Shown here: piece after piece, positions 37,709 through 48,649 of the stretch | How positions within the stretch are numbered: position 1 is the first letter of the stretch | How the letters are laid out: the number at the start of each line of letters is the position of its first letter | Origin: Mortierella sp. BCC40632 | Lineage: Eukaryota > Mortierellomycota > Mortierellomycetes > Mortierellales > Mortierellaceae | DNA length: 61,571 nucleotides | Direction: 5' to 3' | Assembly: GCA_011634665.1 (NCBI GenBank) | Contig: WAEK01000001.1 | Span: 3,690,001 to 3,751,571 of the forward strand | The notes under the pieces: model-generated | Seen by the model: only the letters and a program-made list of their open reading frames with translations | Database searches by the model: none | Told to the model about the DNA's origin: nothing | Program-made: the position numbers and the translations under genes

Positions 37709-38119
37709 TTAAAGACCAGTGACAACAATGACGGCACTCTAGCCACGAGCGAGACAAGGACTGGCACTGAGAGCAGCCACAACAAGAAGGGTGCACTGTC
37801 CCCGGGGACAGGATTCGACAGCATCGAGAGCGGACTGCGAGCATATGAGAGGGAACGCCGAGATGCAGCTGAAGCCGTGGTGGAGAGCTCGCGTCATTTC
37901 GGCCGACTGCTGCGTAGCAGCGGTAAAGAACCTAGTGGTGGTAGTGGTGGCGATGATGGGTGGTGGGGGTGGTGGGGTCAGTTGCGTCGGCAGGGCTGGA
38001 TCGGGAAATGGATTCGGTATGTGGTCCTGAATTATGTACCCCGGTTTCTAGTCTACCGTCTGAGCGATGGCCTGAACAGCGATCGACCCCAGGCCACCTT
38101 TCTTCCCAAGGTGATCTGA
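35611..38119 (+). CDS. FAD-dependent monooxygenase paralogue B
   Basis: Five exons encode 511 aa: 35611-35921, 36089-36488, 36777-37056, 37278-37288 (11 nt) and 37586-38119. The protein begins MDKVIIVGGGLGGLLLAILLERAG on an intact GxGxxG FAD-binding motif (residues 8-13). It continues with the conserved IDYLVLERS acidic end of the second strand, the DG motif IIGADGAYSTVRLSLY, and the second FAD motif IAIMGDACHKALPYGGQ assembled across three exons. A Gln-rich linker (QQQEQQQQHQQQQQ) interrupts the C-terminal part, which ends with GLNSDRPQATFLPKV, similar in layout to the end of paralogue C. Such enzymes use NAD(P)H and O2 to hydroxylate or epoxidise aromatic or isoprenoid substrates; the substrate is unknown. 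This copy looks the most intact of the three. Confidence 0.9.
37278..37288 (+). other. 11-nt microexon of paralogue B
   Basis: CATGCCACAAG sits between CTTTAG and GTAAAC. With the preceding GGCGACG it encodes Gly-Asp-Ala-Cys-His-Lys; the next exon continues ALPYGGQ. Confidence 0.85.
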
Positions 38120-38365
38120 GATGAAAAGGGAGTGCCAGTCCGCAATAACAAGAAGACAGGAGAAAGAAAAGGAAAGGAAAGAAAGAAAAAAAAAAGGAGA
38201 GTGTGTGAAAGAGAACGAGGTCAGATCGAACAAGAGCGGGCAATAGAAGGAGCTGAGAAAAAAAAAAAAAAAAAAAAAAAGAGCAAAAGGCAAGATTAAA
38301 GGTACTTCTCTCAATCTTTTATTTTTCTTTTATTATCTTTATTATTCCTCTCAATTGAACATATA

Positions 38366-38622
38366 CTAGATGCTATTGTTGCTATTGTTGTTGTTGCTGT
38401 TGTTGATGTAGCTATTGCTGCTATTGTTGCTATTATTACCGAGCATCTCCATCTCCTCCTCGTCTTCCTTCTCTTTCTCTCTCTCTTGGAAAAACGGAAC
38501 AATTTGAATCTTGTCACGGTTCCATATTCCTGGCTAAAAGAATAAAGAAAAAGGTACATGCATGCGGCGGAACAGGTACGAGCGGGGCACTGTCCGCTTG
38601 ATGCCCAGGTTGGGCTGCACAG
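38366..38622 (-). pseudogene. Protein-like exon remnant, possibly with a 24-nt intron
   Basis: On the minus strand one frame reads KTVQPNLGIKRTVPRSYLF then RRMH up to 38558. It is followed by 24 nt that look like a miniature intron (GTACCTTTTT...TTTTAG, 38557-38534). The frame resumes as PGIWNRDKIQIVPFFQER, an acidic stretch and an Asn/Ser-rich tail to a TAG at 38368-38366. Without removal of the 24 nt the frame meets a stop. I do not recognise the family and found no convincing upstream exon, so this may be the 3' end of a decayed gene. An overlapping 61-aa frame (38514-38699) starting with ATG is the alternative reading. Confidence 0.3.
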
Positions 38623-38842
38623 TCTTGCCTTGTGGAGCGCGGCACGCGAAAAGCGGAGTAAGGCAATAGAAGAGGAGAAAATGAAGGTTGAGCGGTCATT
38701 GTTCTTTTTCTACTCTTTTGATCCCACTGCAGCCCAGAAAGAGCTATCTCTCTCTCTCGCTCGTTCGCTCTCTCTCCTTCTCTCTGTGTGAGAGTATGAG
38801 AGTGCGTGTGAATGTAGAAAAGGAAGGAGGCGCGGGGGTAAT

Positions 38843-38882
<40 letters not shown>

Positions 38883-41205
38883 GTCGAATAGCTACTCAGA
38901 GAAAATGATCGCCTTTAATTCAAAAGTCAGATCGTCATAGAATATCCGCTGCGGGATTGCTAAAATGGCTGTAATAAAGCAAGTATGAAGGTAATAGAGA
39001 GAAATAGAGAGAGAGAAATAAAGAGAGAAAGGGGAAGAGAAGAGAGAAACCAAGACGTAGCCAACAATAGGCGGAGAAGGACCACGAGGAAACAAGAGAC
39101 AAGTCTGGAGATCTCTCGGAGAGGACTCCTCTTTTTTTCATTCAGAGTCGATGTACCTCACCTCTTTGTCCAGTGTTGGTTCCTAGTTGATAAACGATTA
39201 TTCGCCGAGCAGACTACCATGGATGACGACAAGAGACCAAGCTCGCTCTAATCCCAGCAAATAGGTCAGGATCTAGATTTTAGTCCTGACTGGTCCCAGC
39301 CCTTACCCTAGAGCCTTCTCTTCTTTCGGACTCTTTACTAGACTTACGAAGTGTGAGAGAAGCTATTGTGCGTGAGACAGGATGAGGCAAATGGGGGTAT
39401 GTAGCCATGCTGTCTTTCTTTGACTGGTAAGCAGCAATTGACCTTTTTTCCCCCCAGCTCCCCAACAACAAAAACAATAACAATAACAATAACAATAACA
39501 ACAAGGTCTCTTCTTGGTGACACGCCCAGCTCACCCCATTGCGACTCTAGCTAGGGCAACCGATGGCCTGATTGTCTGAGATGGTATCGAGTAGCGGGAG
39601 CCCAAAAAACGACGTGTTCCTTCGGCTTCTCTTTACTTTTTAGACGATCTGAACCCCAGCCTTCTCACTCGAGACGAGATGCCAATGGCGCGACAGGAGG
39701 AGGGATGATCATATTTCGGGGTGCCTCGGACCACATTGACAGCGCAGATGGTCTAGGAGAGAGAGAGAGGGAGAGAGAGGTGCAATATGTCATCATTCCA
39801 TCCATAGCATGGTACAGGACAAGCTGTACAAGAACAACGGTACCGGTCTTGCAAAACCTGGCAAGACCCTGGGCGAGGAACCGCATATGGAGAGCAAACA
39901 GCTGGTGAGGGTGACAAGAGACTAGAGAGGTATTCAGACAGATTGAGAGAAAGAGTGAGAAAGAGAGTGAGAGAGAAGTAGTGCAACCTCCCCTGGATCG
40001 CGCATTGCATGCATGATCCATTCACAAAAAAGAAGAGGCGGAAGAAGGTCTACTGGATGGGAAAGAGTCATGAACATGCGACATGTGTGTTGGAACCATC
40101 TGCATCGGCCTGACACGATGCTGCTCTGTGCTCTACTCCATATCCGCACCCACGCCGTGCCTGCTGCACTGGATCGATATGAATCCTTGCCAACCCTCAC
40201 AGTTTTGTTTCGTTTCATCTTGGGAGGTGCACGCCACCCTCACTTTACCTCTCAATCTCTGCCATGTTCTGCCTCGCTCTGCCATGCCCGATCCGAAGCA
40301 AAGCTAGCTACCGAGGTTGAGCGCAGGAGATGAGGAGCGGCTCTGACAATTGTCCAACTCTGTCCACACTCTCACACAAGTTACTCGTCCATCGAGTTAA
40401 TGCCAGGCGCGTCTGTTATATATAGCTGCATTGATATATATTACTCTGCATCGAGCGTGAGAGGAAGGAAGGGGGAGTCGGGGGAATTGTGAGGAGGGGC
40501 CAAAGGCTATCTCCAGCAGCCGATCTGCAGCATGCACCAGTATGTAAGAACATGCAGCCAACCCGGACGGGCACCACTTCCCACAAGACCCGATGAGCAA
40601 AGAGACGACCAGCAGAGGAAGAGGAAGAGGAGGAGGAGGAGGAAGTAAAAGGCCGAAAGGGCGGACGGCGGAGGTGAAGAAGAAATAAGGAGGAGGAAGA
40701 GGAAAGAGAAAGAATAAAAAGGCCTCTTCGAGCTGACTTTGGAAAGAGCGACCCAAGCGAATGTGCCTCACACGGCCGATGCATTTCGCCTTCGATTCGA
40801 GCAATGAAAGTATTCATTTAAAGAAGAGTATTCATTTATCGGGGGGAAATATATGGTTTATATATATATCTGCGAGACCAACTCAATCGAGTAAACCAAT
40901 TCTCTCCCTAATGGCCCACACGGAACGGACCGAAGGACGGGGTCGGACAGGGGCCGTGAACGGGCGGAAGAGGAGGACGAGTGGAGAGGAAGGATGGGAG
41001 AGGCGTTTGCGATCGGCTAACAGCGGGCGAGTAGGAATGGAGGGGGGGTGAAGAGGAGTGAGAGTGAGTGAGGAAGGAGCCGGATCCTCTCTTTCCCTTG
41101 ACTTGTCCTTCTCATCCTGGCCCGCTCAGTGCTCTTGTTCACTCCCGGCTGCTCTGTCTTGGTTTTTGCGCTGTCAGCTGTTGGAGCCACAACCCCACTC
41201 TCCCT
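38623..41205. other. Spacer between paralogues B and C
   Basis: No supportable gene was found. The interval carries (GA)n near 38850-38880 and 39000-39020, (AT)n near 40420-40440 and 40855-40870, an (AAC/AAT)n tract at 39465-39502, and purine-rich stretches at 40600-40720. Some frames (39753-40025, 39934-40218 minus) have mixed composition but no motif. Confidence 0.4.
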
Positions 41206-41212
41206 TATATAG
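41206..41212 (+). promoter_or_regulatory. TATA box upstream of paralogue C
   Basis: TATATAG is followed by a CT-rich leader. It lies 666 bp before the first downstream ATG (41872), so the 5' leader would be long. Confidence 0.45.
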
Positions 41213-41496
41213 ACCCCCTCTCCTCCCCTTGGATTGCCCCTACCGAGACCATTCCTGCCCTGTCTACACTTGCTCTTTCTTTCCCCTTCTCTCTTTCTCT
41301 CTCTTTCTTTTTCTTTTGCTGATCAGTTTTTTCTCTTAGCATTCATTCTCTGGATTGCATTCAACCTCAACGACCTCCTCTCCACTGCATCATCACTCGA
41401 CCGACTGTTCAAAAAAAATTTTAAAGCCGCTCTTGTCAATTGTCAAATAGCCAAACCTCTCGTCCTCTCTCTCTCTTTTCTTTTCTCTTTTCTCTT

Positions 41497-41500
<4 letters not shown>

Positions 41501-41549
<49 letters not shown>
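41501..41549. repeat. (CT)n microsatellite
   Basis: A near-perfect CT array of about 24 units lies in the leader of paralogue C. Confidence 0.85.
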
Positions 41550-41550
<1 letters not shown>

Positions 41551-41871
41551 TCTTTCCCCACTCGCAAACATTTCCCTGCTCTCTCTCACTCTCTCCTTTA
41601 TTACTTCCCTTCCGCCGATCTTCCTGTCGATCTTCACTCCATTTCCACCTTTCACTCCTCCCAACCAATCCCCTCCCCCCCCCTTCAATCCTGCCTCCCA
41701 AACTCTCGCGCGGCGATCTACCGCACCCAATTTCCACCACGGCCGCCACAAATTCTACCCCGTCCTCCCGGACGGCCACTCCCCAGCCGCCTCGCCCACG
41801 GTCCTCCACATACTCGCATTTCCGGCACCAGCACACCTACTCGACATACTCCTCACCCGATCTTAGTCCTC

Positions 41872-42350
41872 ATGCCAGCGACTTTTCCCACTTCTTCCCC
41901 CGTCCCAACAAACCCTCAGCAGCAGCCCTTCCATCGCTCCGAGTCATCATCGTGGGCGGTGGTCTTGCAGGACTGATGATGGGCATCATGCTCGAGAAGG
42001 CTGGCATCGATTACCACATCCTTGAGCAGGCTTCGAGACTCCGCCCACTCGGTACGTCGATCTCACTCCACCCGGTCATTGTTGGCCTGTTGGAGCAGCT
42101 TGGCCTGCTCGACGAGATGTACAAGATGTCCAAGCCGCTGCGGGGGATCACCGTCCTCTCGGCCAACGGCCGCAAAATGGGCCGCATCGACGCCCGAAGC
42201 AATAAGCGGAGGTAGGTTTGCCGTTGTCGGGGCATTAAAAAAAAAAAAAAGGAAAAATGCAGGCATAGAAGAAAAAGAGAATCGAGAGAAATCGGTTCCA
42301 GCCTCATATGCCAAAAGATCTGACTCTGATCAATCGATCTAATCCAACTT

Positions 42351-42394
<44 letters not shown>

Positions 42395-45300
42395 CTTTCT
42401 CTCAACTACAATCCAATAGACATGGGCACCAGGCCATGGTGATGAGCAGGTATGAGAAGCTCTTGACTATACAAACCCACCCCTTTCTGTCCAACATTAC
42501 CCACATGGAACCCAGTTTTTTTTTTTTTGTCCCTTTGTCCCTTTGTCCCATTGTCCCATTCTCTCTTTCTCGTCTTTTTTCTCCCTTTATTCTATTCTCG
42601 CGCTATTCAATCTCCTCCATGACTCCAGTCTCAGGAACGGGCTTTTTCGATCACCTCGGACAGGATCAAACACCTGGCGAACCAAGTCTCTTGTCCCCAG
42701 AGTCTTGGTTTCCGCCGCCGACGCCACCACCTCTTCCTCCTCCTCCTCCTCTTCTACTCACTTTCCTGATCCACACAGCTTCTAACCACTTTCTCGCTTT
42801 CTGCTGAATTCCTTCGTTCCTCTTGGCCTTTCAAATAGACCGGATCTCCACGAGTTCCTGCTTAAGCGGATCCCTCCTCACAAGTTGACGACTGGCAAAC
42901 GAGTCATTGACTTGTACGAGACTGAAGAAGAGGTGATCGTGACATGTGTCGACGAAACTACCTATGTCGGTCACCTTGTCGTCGGTGCTGATGGTGCCTA
43001 TAGTGCCATCCGCCAGATGCTCTACGAAAAGCTGCGCGCACGCGGGGTCCTGCCCGAGTCTGATACGAAGCCGCTCCACTTTGATAAACAGTGCGTCGTA
43101 GGTAGGTTGAACCCTCTCTGACTATCTGGATACATTGCATATATACACAAGAAAACAAGGCGGATGGGCAGATGGAGTGCTCTGTCATCATCGGTTCCTT
43201 CGGACGCCCTCATGTGGGTTGTACAGCCCGTCAGCCGTCCGCATGTCTCTTGTTGTTGACCTTCTCGCCTGGGCGTGTTTGGACGCCCAAGGGCAAAAAA
43301 TTGTCCCTGGGTTCGCCATACTCGATTTGGGTTGTTTGCTCTCGCACGCCTGCTCTCTCGCACCCACTCATTATATTTTTTTTCTTTCTTTCTTTCTTCT
43401 ATTTCACCGATTCATGTCGCATCCCGGCAGGCATGACAGCGCCCCTGGATCCAATCAAGTATCCCGTCTTACAAGACGACTCGTGTGAGGTCAAGGTCCT
43501 GCTGGGCAAAGACCAGCATACTTCGGTAAAGTGAACGCCCCCATTGGCCACTCATTGCCATATTCACACACACACTCCCACACTCGCTCCCCCTCCCCCC
43601 TTCTTCCATTACTTGGCGCCTCAAACATGCCAAGAGCTTGTACCCTAGTTCTGTCTCTTCTCTTTCATTCCGTTTCTTCCCTTTCCTGCTCTGTCCCTAA
43701 AGTCTCCTCTTCCGGCTCCACCCATGCAAGGTGATGCTGGTGAGTGCTGTGGTGCTGTGCGTAAGAGTGCGGAAGACTCTGCTATGCTTACCCACACCAC
43801 AACAGGGCCTTCGTGTGTGTGTGCAAATCACTCTCAGCGAGTATTTCGGATGAGCTCAAATGGTCGATCTCGTCTGTTCCTGGCCCTGGCCCTCTTCTTC
43901 CTATTGGCAACCAAAGGAGAGCGAGAGCGAGTGAGGAACTTTCAGGACACTCTTTCCTCCTTTGTTCCTTCTCCTCCGTCCAGCCGATTTCTCTCTCTCT
44001 TTGCCCCTTATTTTCGAGCTGAGATGAATTTGAGCAGAGTTCAATTCCCGAGAGGGGAAGAGGAACAGAGAGAGAGAGAGAGAAGGTGGGACGCGAGAGC
44101 CGTGCCTGGCTGGGCCGATATGAAGGACAACAGCAAAAACAAGAGAGAGCGAACATGGCGGCCATGTTGAATGCATTCAGCAGTCATGATGTCTTCAACC
44201 TTAACCTTCTGTCCTACCTCTGCGGTGCCTGGCACGGAATCCTCTATACCACAATGATGAAGTGAAAAATAGCCCCTTACATCGAGACTAACTCTCTCTC
44301 TATCTATCTATCTGTCTATCTGTCTATCTGTCCATCCTCGGCCCGATCTGTCCTTGTCTGCCCGCTCAAATAGATGTGGATCCTCCCCCTCACGGGAAAT
44401 CGCTTTGCCTGGTGTGTCGGGGGCCCAGACCCACATGTGTCGCTCCCAGAAGAAGGGGGCGACCAGGCCAGTCAGCGGAGCCATAGCAGCCGAGGCAGTA
44501 GCCAAGGCTCGCGATCTGGTCGCGAATGGTACCCCGAGACAGCCGTCGAGATCTGCGAAGATGTCCGTAACTTCATCTGCCCCTATGGTGGATCCGTGAT
44601 GGAGATCATCGAGGCTACTCCCATGGGCCTTACTTCCAAGGTCCTGCTCGAGGAAAAGATGTACCGTACCTGGTACAGTGGTCGTGTTGTCCTCGTTGGT
44701 GATGGTAATGTATCCCTTTTGTTTTATAAAGCTATTATGACAATCAAAGAAAGGAAGCTCGCTCAGCCTCACTCATGCCTACCTCATTTGTATCCCGCTT
44801 CTTCTACTTTGGTCTCTACTTGTTATACATGATTTGGTTCTCTTTTCTACAGCATGCCACAAGGTATGGTACCCCTACTCTGAAATAATACCTCGATGAT
44901 GTCGGTCATTGTACATCCCTTTTTTTGGGTTATAGAAGAAAGTGAGACTAACCAACGTGTGTATGGTCCCCGTTTTCTCTCCCTCTCTTTCAATTGCTTT
45001 TCACTTTAGATTGTTCCATTCTTTGGCCAAGGAGCTTCGCAGGCTATTCTTGACTGTGCCTGCCTCGTCAACATGTTTATCGAGCTCAAAACGGCATCTG
45101 TTCCCGAATTGAAAGATATCTTTCAGAAATACGTCGAAGCCCGTTCCGAGACAGCTAGGATAGCTTCTGATAGCTCTCGAGAGTTTGCCGATCTCATTTA
45201 TGATCAGGTACGGCTTTTTTCTCTTTTCTCTTTTTCTTCAAAAGAATACACGTTTGCCCGATCCAGTATCGTTCGATCCAGTGACCCGAGAGAGAGGTAC

Positions 45301-45657
45301 CTCACTTTTTTTCTTTTGCTTAAACTGACTGTGGCTCTCTCTCTCCCTCTACCAATATATTCCATCCTATAGGGCTTCAAAGCGGACGTGGCTCGTAACA
45401 TTGTCCTTCGGTTCACGCCCAATTGGCTTCTTCGTATGATCACAGGCACGATCAATTCGGACCGACCGACGCTCAACTTCTTGCCCCAACCAAGATGTTT
45501 AATGAAGAAGGATTCGCGAACCAATCTTTTGAGACCCAAGTCCTCGAGGCTTCAATTTAGCTCCGAACCACCTTCGCGGACACAGTCGCAGATCTACTTG
45601 CCTCTGCACACGCAACCTCAGGTACAACCTAGGTCCTTGACGCCTCAAGTCCATTAA
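41872..45657 (+). CDS. FAD-dependent monooxygenase paralogue C
   Basis: Exons end at 42211, then 42420-42449, 42839-43101, 43431-43525, 44374-44704, 44853-44863 (11 nt), 45010-45207 and 45373-45657. They give at least 490 aa from the Rossmann motif onward. The motifs are VIIVGGGLAGL (41937 onward), the DG motif VVGADGAYSAIRQMLY, and VVLVGDACHK-IVPFFGQGASQAILD. The C-terminus is longer than in B, with a basic, Pro/Gln-rich tail. Compared with B it has extra introns inside SR|PDL and VV|GMT. The first ATG after the TATA box (41872) is in a different frame from the conserved domain. The correct frame is open upstream but has no ATG. One extra base in the C run near 41900 would reconcile the two; a non-ATG start or a missed 5' exon are alternatives. 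Confidence 0.82.
44853..44863 (+). other. 11-nt microexon of paralogue C
   Basis: CATGCCACAAG sits between CTACAG and GTATGG. It is identical to the microexon of paralogue B and completes Gly-Asp-Ala-Cys-His-Lys. Confidence 0.85.
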
Positions 45658-45725
45658 GAAACAAGGAAGAAAGGCCAAAAACCCTTATGGCCATGATCCT
45701 ATTTCATCATGGGCGTAAACAAACC

Positions 45726-45786
<61 letters not shown>

Positions 45787-47524
45787 GCCTCGCCAAAAGG
45801 CGGGCCTGAACATATATACATGCAAACATACATACATCGCTCTCTCTCTCTCTCTCTTTCTCCTACTCATCCCACTTTCCATCAGCACCGACCCATAGTA
45901 CACTCGCACATACACATAGCATTTCGGGCAGGGGAATACTGCCCGACAACCTTCTTTTTTTTTTTTCTTTTTCTTTTTTACATATTTTAATGACCTTTGG
46001 CATTCATTTTTTTTTTATATACTTTTTTTTTTTTTTTCTTTCCTGTGAAAGAAAACACTATTTTCAGCGTTTCTTTGCACCTTCCTACATAGAGCTTTAT
46101 TTTTTTTTCCTCTTTTATCGACTCCTAGCTACATAGACATGACTTTCTTTTTTTTTATTCCTTCCCTAATGAAACGAAACGAAAAGAAAAACGAAAAAGA
46201 AAGATGATGATGAAGAAGAAGAAGAAGAAGAAGAAGAAAAAAAAGGCAACGCCTTTGGCACTGCATGCACACACGTACCACCTCGGACATGGATTTAAAA
46301 AAAAAAGAAGGTTAATGACGAACGGGCAAATCGGACTGGAAAAAAGGCCCAAAGCGCGCATGCTTTGATCCTCTTTTTAGGAGTCAGAGAGAAAGAGAGA
46401 GAGAGTGAGAGAGAGAAAGAAAGAAAAAGAAAGAGAGAGATGTAACCTCCTCGTGTGACTCTACCAAGAGTTTGCCCATGAAATCGAAAGGGTTTAGCCG
46501 AGGGTGAGGGAGGTATCTCTAAACACTTGGTTTCTTTGCATGGGAGGGTTTTGCTTTTCCTCTTTTCCATTGTACTACAACACTCGTCTTTTCTTTTTTC
46601 TCATTGATGCTCCGCCTCCGTCTCATGGAAGAGGGGGAGAGAGAGAGAGAAGGAGGAAGGGGTTTCTTTTCGTGGCGCGCTCCTCACTCTCTAATGACTG
46701 CATCATAATCTTTTTTGATGTTTGAGAAACCGAGAAACGGGAAGGGAAATAAAAAAAAAAAAAAAAAAAACGCCCATGTTCTTGGGATATGAAATTCGCC
46801 TTTGTCATCGGGAATGATCATGGTGGGTGTAGGTGTAGAAAGAAAGAAAGAAAGAAAAAAATAAGAGTACGCGATAATAATAAAAACGAAAAAAAAGAAA
46901 AAAAAAGGGCAACGGTGGTGTGAATGATCGAGGAGTGGCAGTAGCAAAAGAAAAAGAAAAAGGCGGCAGTGCTCTCGTTTGACCAAAAGGAGCTTTCAGG
47001 ATCACTAGAGGAGAAGCGCAGCCTTTCTTTTTTTTTTTTTTTTTTTTTTGCCTGTTCCTGAGAGACAAAGAGTAAGGTCTGCCTTGTCAAACCGGTCTTT
47101 CCCGCTCGAGTGTACTTTTTTCACTTACCAGGTGAGCTGTTAGAGCTTTCCACTTTTCTTCCTCCGATCAAAGGACTGCAACATTCCTTAGTCCGATCCA
47201 TGATCTGATCCATGCTTGCTCTCTTTCTTTTTTTCTTTTTCTTTTTCTTTTCTTTCTTTTTTTCTTTCTTTCTTTCACTCGCTCGCTCACCTGCTTTCTT
47301 CCTTCCTCTGTAATGATGCATCGTACAAGAATAGACATTCTTGCCCAGCTTGGACCTTGTGTTTCCTTTTTCGATGTCCACCTTGGTTAGGCCTATCCGG
47401 TACTCGATCCAAAAAAGAAAAAGAATGAATGAATGAAAGAGAGGCCAAAAGCATTTACCTTTCTAACGGTCGGAGCCGCACTGACTATGGGCTACAAGAA
47501 CGAAAGCTGCGCAGGGTCCTCTCC

Positions 47525-47560
<36 letters not shown>

Positions 47561-47757
47561 TTCTCTCACCCCCTCCCTCTCTCTCAGCTTCTCTGCCTTT
47601 TAGTCAACTTAGTAGAAATTCCATGACTACGGACTATGGAATCTTTTTCTTTTTGCTCTTCCATTTCCTTCTCCCCTCTACTATTTACTTCCTGTCTACT
47701 GCTAAAGACCTTTCTCATGGTCAAGAAAGAAGATGCGCACAGGCATGATGTCCGACT
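45658..47757. other. Intergenic, low-complexity
   Basis: No gene was recognised downstream of paralogue C. It includes a (CA)n array at about 45728-45768 followed by an A run, (GAA)n near 46208-46240, several T- and A-runs, and (CT)n near 47530-47550. Confidence 0.45.
45728..45768. repeat. (CA)n microsatellite
   Basis: About 20 CA dinucleotides are followed directly by about 18 A. Confidence 0.9.
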
Positions 47758-48539
47758 CTTTTTTTTTTTTTTTTGTTAGCAAAGACCCCATGTGGGCACG
47801 TAGAGTATATAGAAAACCAGGGCGACTCTAACCATTCCATTACCACCTGGTACTAAAATGAGATTATACCCACAAATGAACGCCATCCTAACAATTTTCA
47901 GACATCCAATAGCCAACACTCACACATGTATGAGTGGTCGTATTACCAATTCTCTACATGGCTCCATTGCGCTCATCCATCGCCCATGAGCCTGGGTCCA
48001 TTGACAACACCTTTTTTTTTTTTTTTTTTTTTTTTTTCCAACTCCCTAGCCTCTCCAGCACATTTAACTTTGTTTTATCTAGGACACATGCCAACACTGT
48101 CTCTTCTGCTTCTCCATACGCCTCTTCATTTTTTTTTTTTTTAGCAATCTGTTTCTGAACTATTCAAAGGTCATCGCATAGCAACGGAAATCCTTCCGCA
48201 GCCTTGTCAACTACACGTGGCCACCCGTCTCACGCAACGACTGCTGCTTCTTCACACGCCTCTTCGAGAGGGGTCTGGGCTTGTAACCAGAGTAGGATTT
48301 TTTCAAATCCAAGAAATTGTGGGTGATTGTGTTGGCTTTTTTTTTTTTTTTTTTTTATAACAGGGGTGATTGTGTTGGCATCCTTGGGCACTATTGCGTC
48401 TATCGACGCGTTTGCTTACCACAGTGATTCTTATAAACTTCTCCACTCCTAATCTCTAACCCCCAACCCCTCCAATCCATTGTGGCCTTATACCTTTGAC
48501 CCCAGGCATGAAGGTCTGATGGCGAGTTCTCAACAACAA

Positions 48540-48540
<1 letters not shown>
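47758..48540 (-). mobile_element. Non-LTR retroelement fragment, copy 2 (minus strand)
   Basis: Reading the minus strand, the copy ends GGGGTCTTTGCTAAC followed by about 17 A (poly(T) at 47758-47774 on plus). Similarity to the 53.6-54.9 kb copy runs through the ATGAGTGGTCGTATTACCA region (47931-47949), CCAACTCCCTAGCC (48039-48052) and a block near 48400-48520 (TATCGACGCGTTTGCTTACC). It is interrupted by a small secondary insertion at 48337-48363. No open frame survives. The 5' boundary is approximate. Confidence 0.65.
48337..48363 (-). mobile_element. Tail-only retroelement insertion with 16-bp target duplication
   Basis: A perfect direct repeat GGGTGATTGTGTTGGC (48321-48336 and 48364-48379) flanks 27 nt consisting of about 20 T plus ATAACAG. 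On the minus strand this is CTGTTAT followed by poly(A), which resembles the TGTTA-A(n) ends of the other copies. It lies inside the older fragment at 47758-48540. Confidence 0.75.

Positions 48541-48583
<43 letters not shown>
48541..48583. repeat. A(43) homopolymer
   Basis: An uninterrupted A run of about 43 nt follows CAACAACAAC at the presumed 5' boundary of the retroelement fragment. Confidence 0.85.
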
Positions 48584-48585
<2 letters not shown>

Positions 48586-48649
48586 AAAATAACGCCCATT
48601 TACTAGAAGAAACTCGCCCTAAAGCCATTATTTGGAGCCAAATGACCAA

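Noticed and set aside
41234..41976. Pro/Ser-rich frames in the leader of paralogue C as its N-terminus
   Set aside because: They are in frames that do not join the Rossmann exon and are composed of CT-rich leader sequence.
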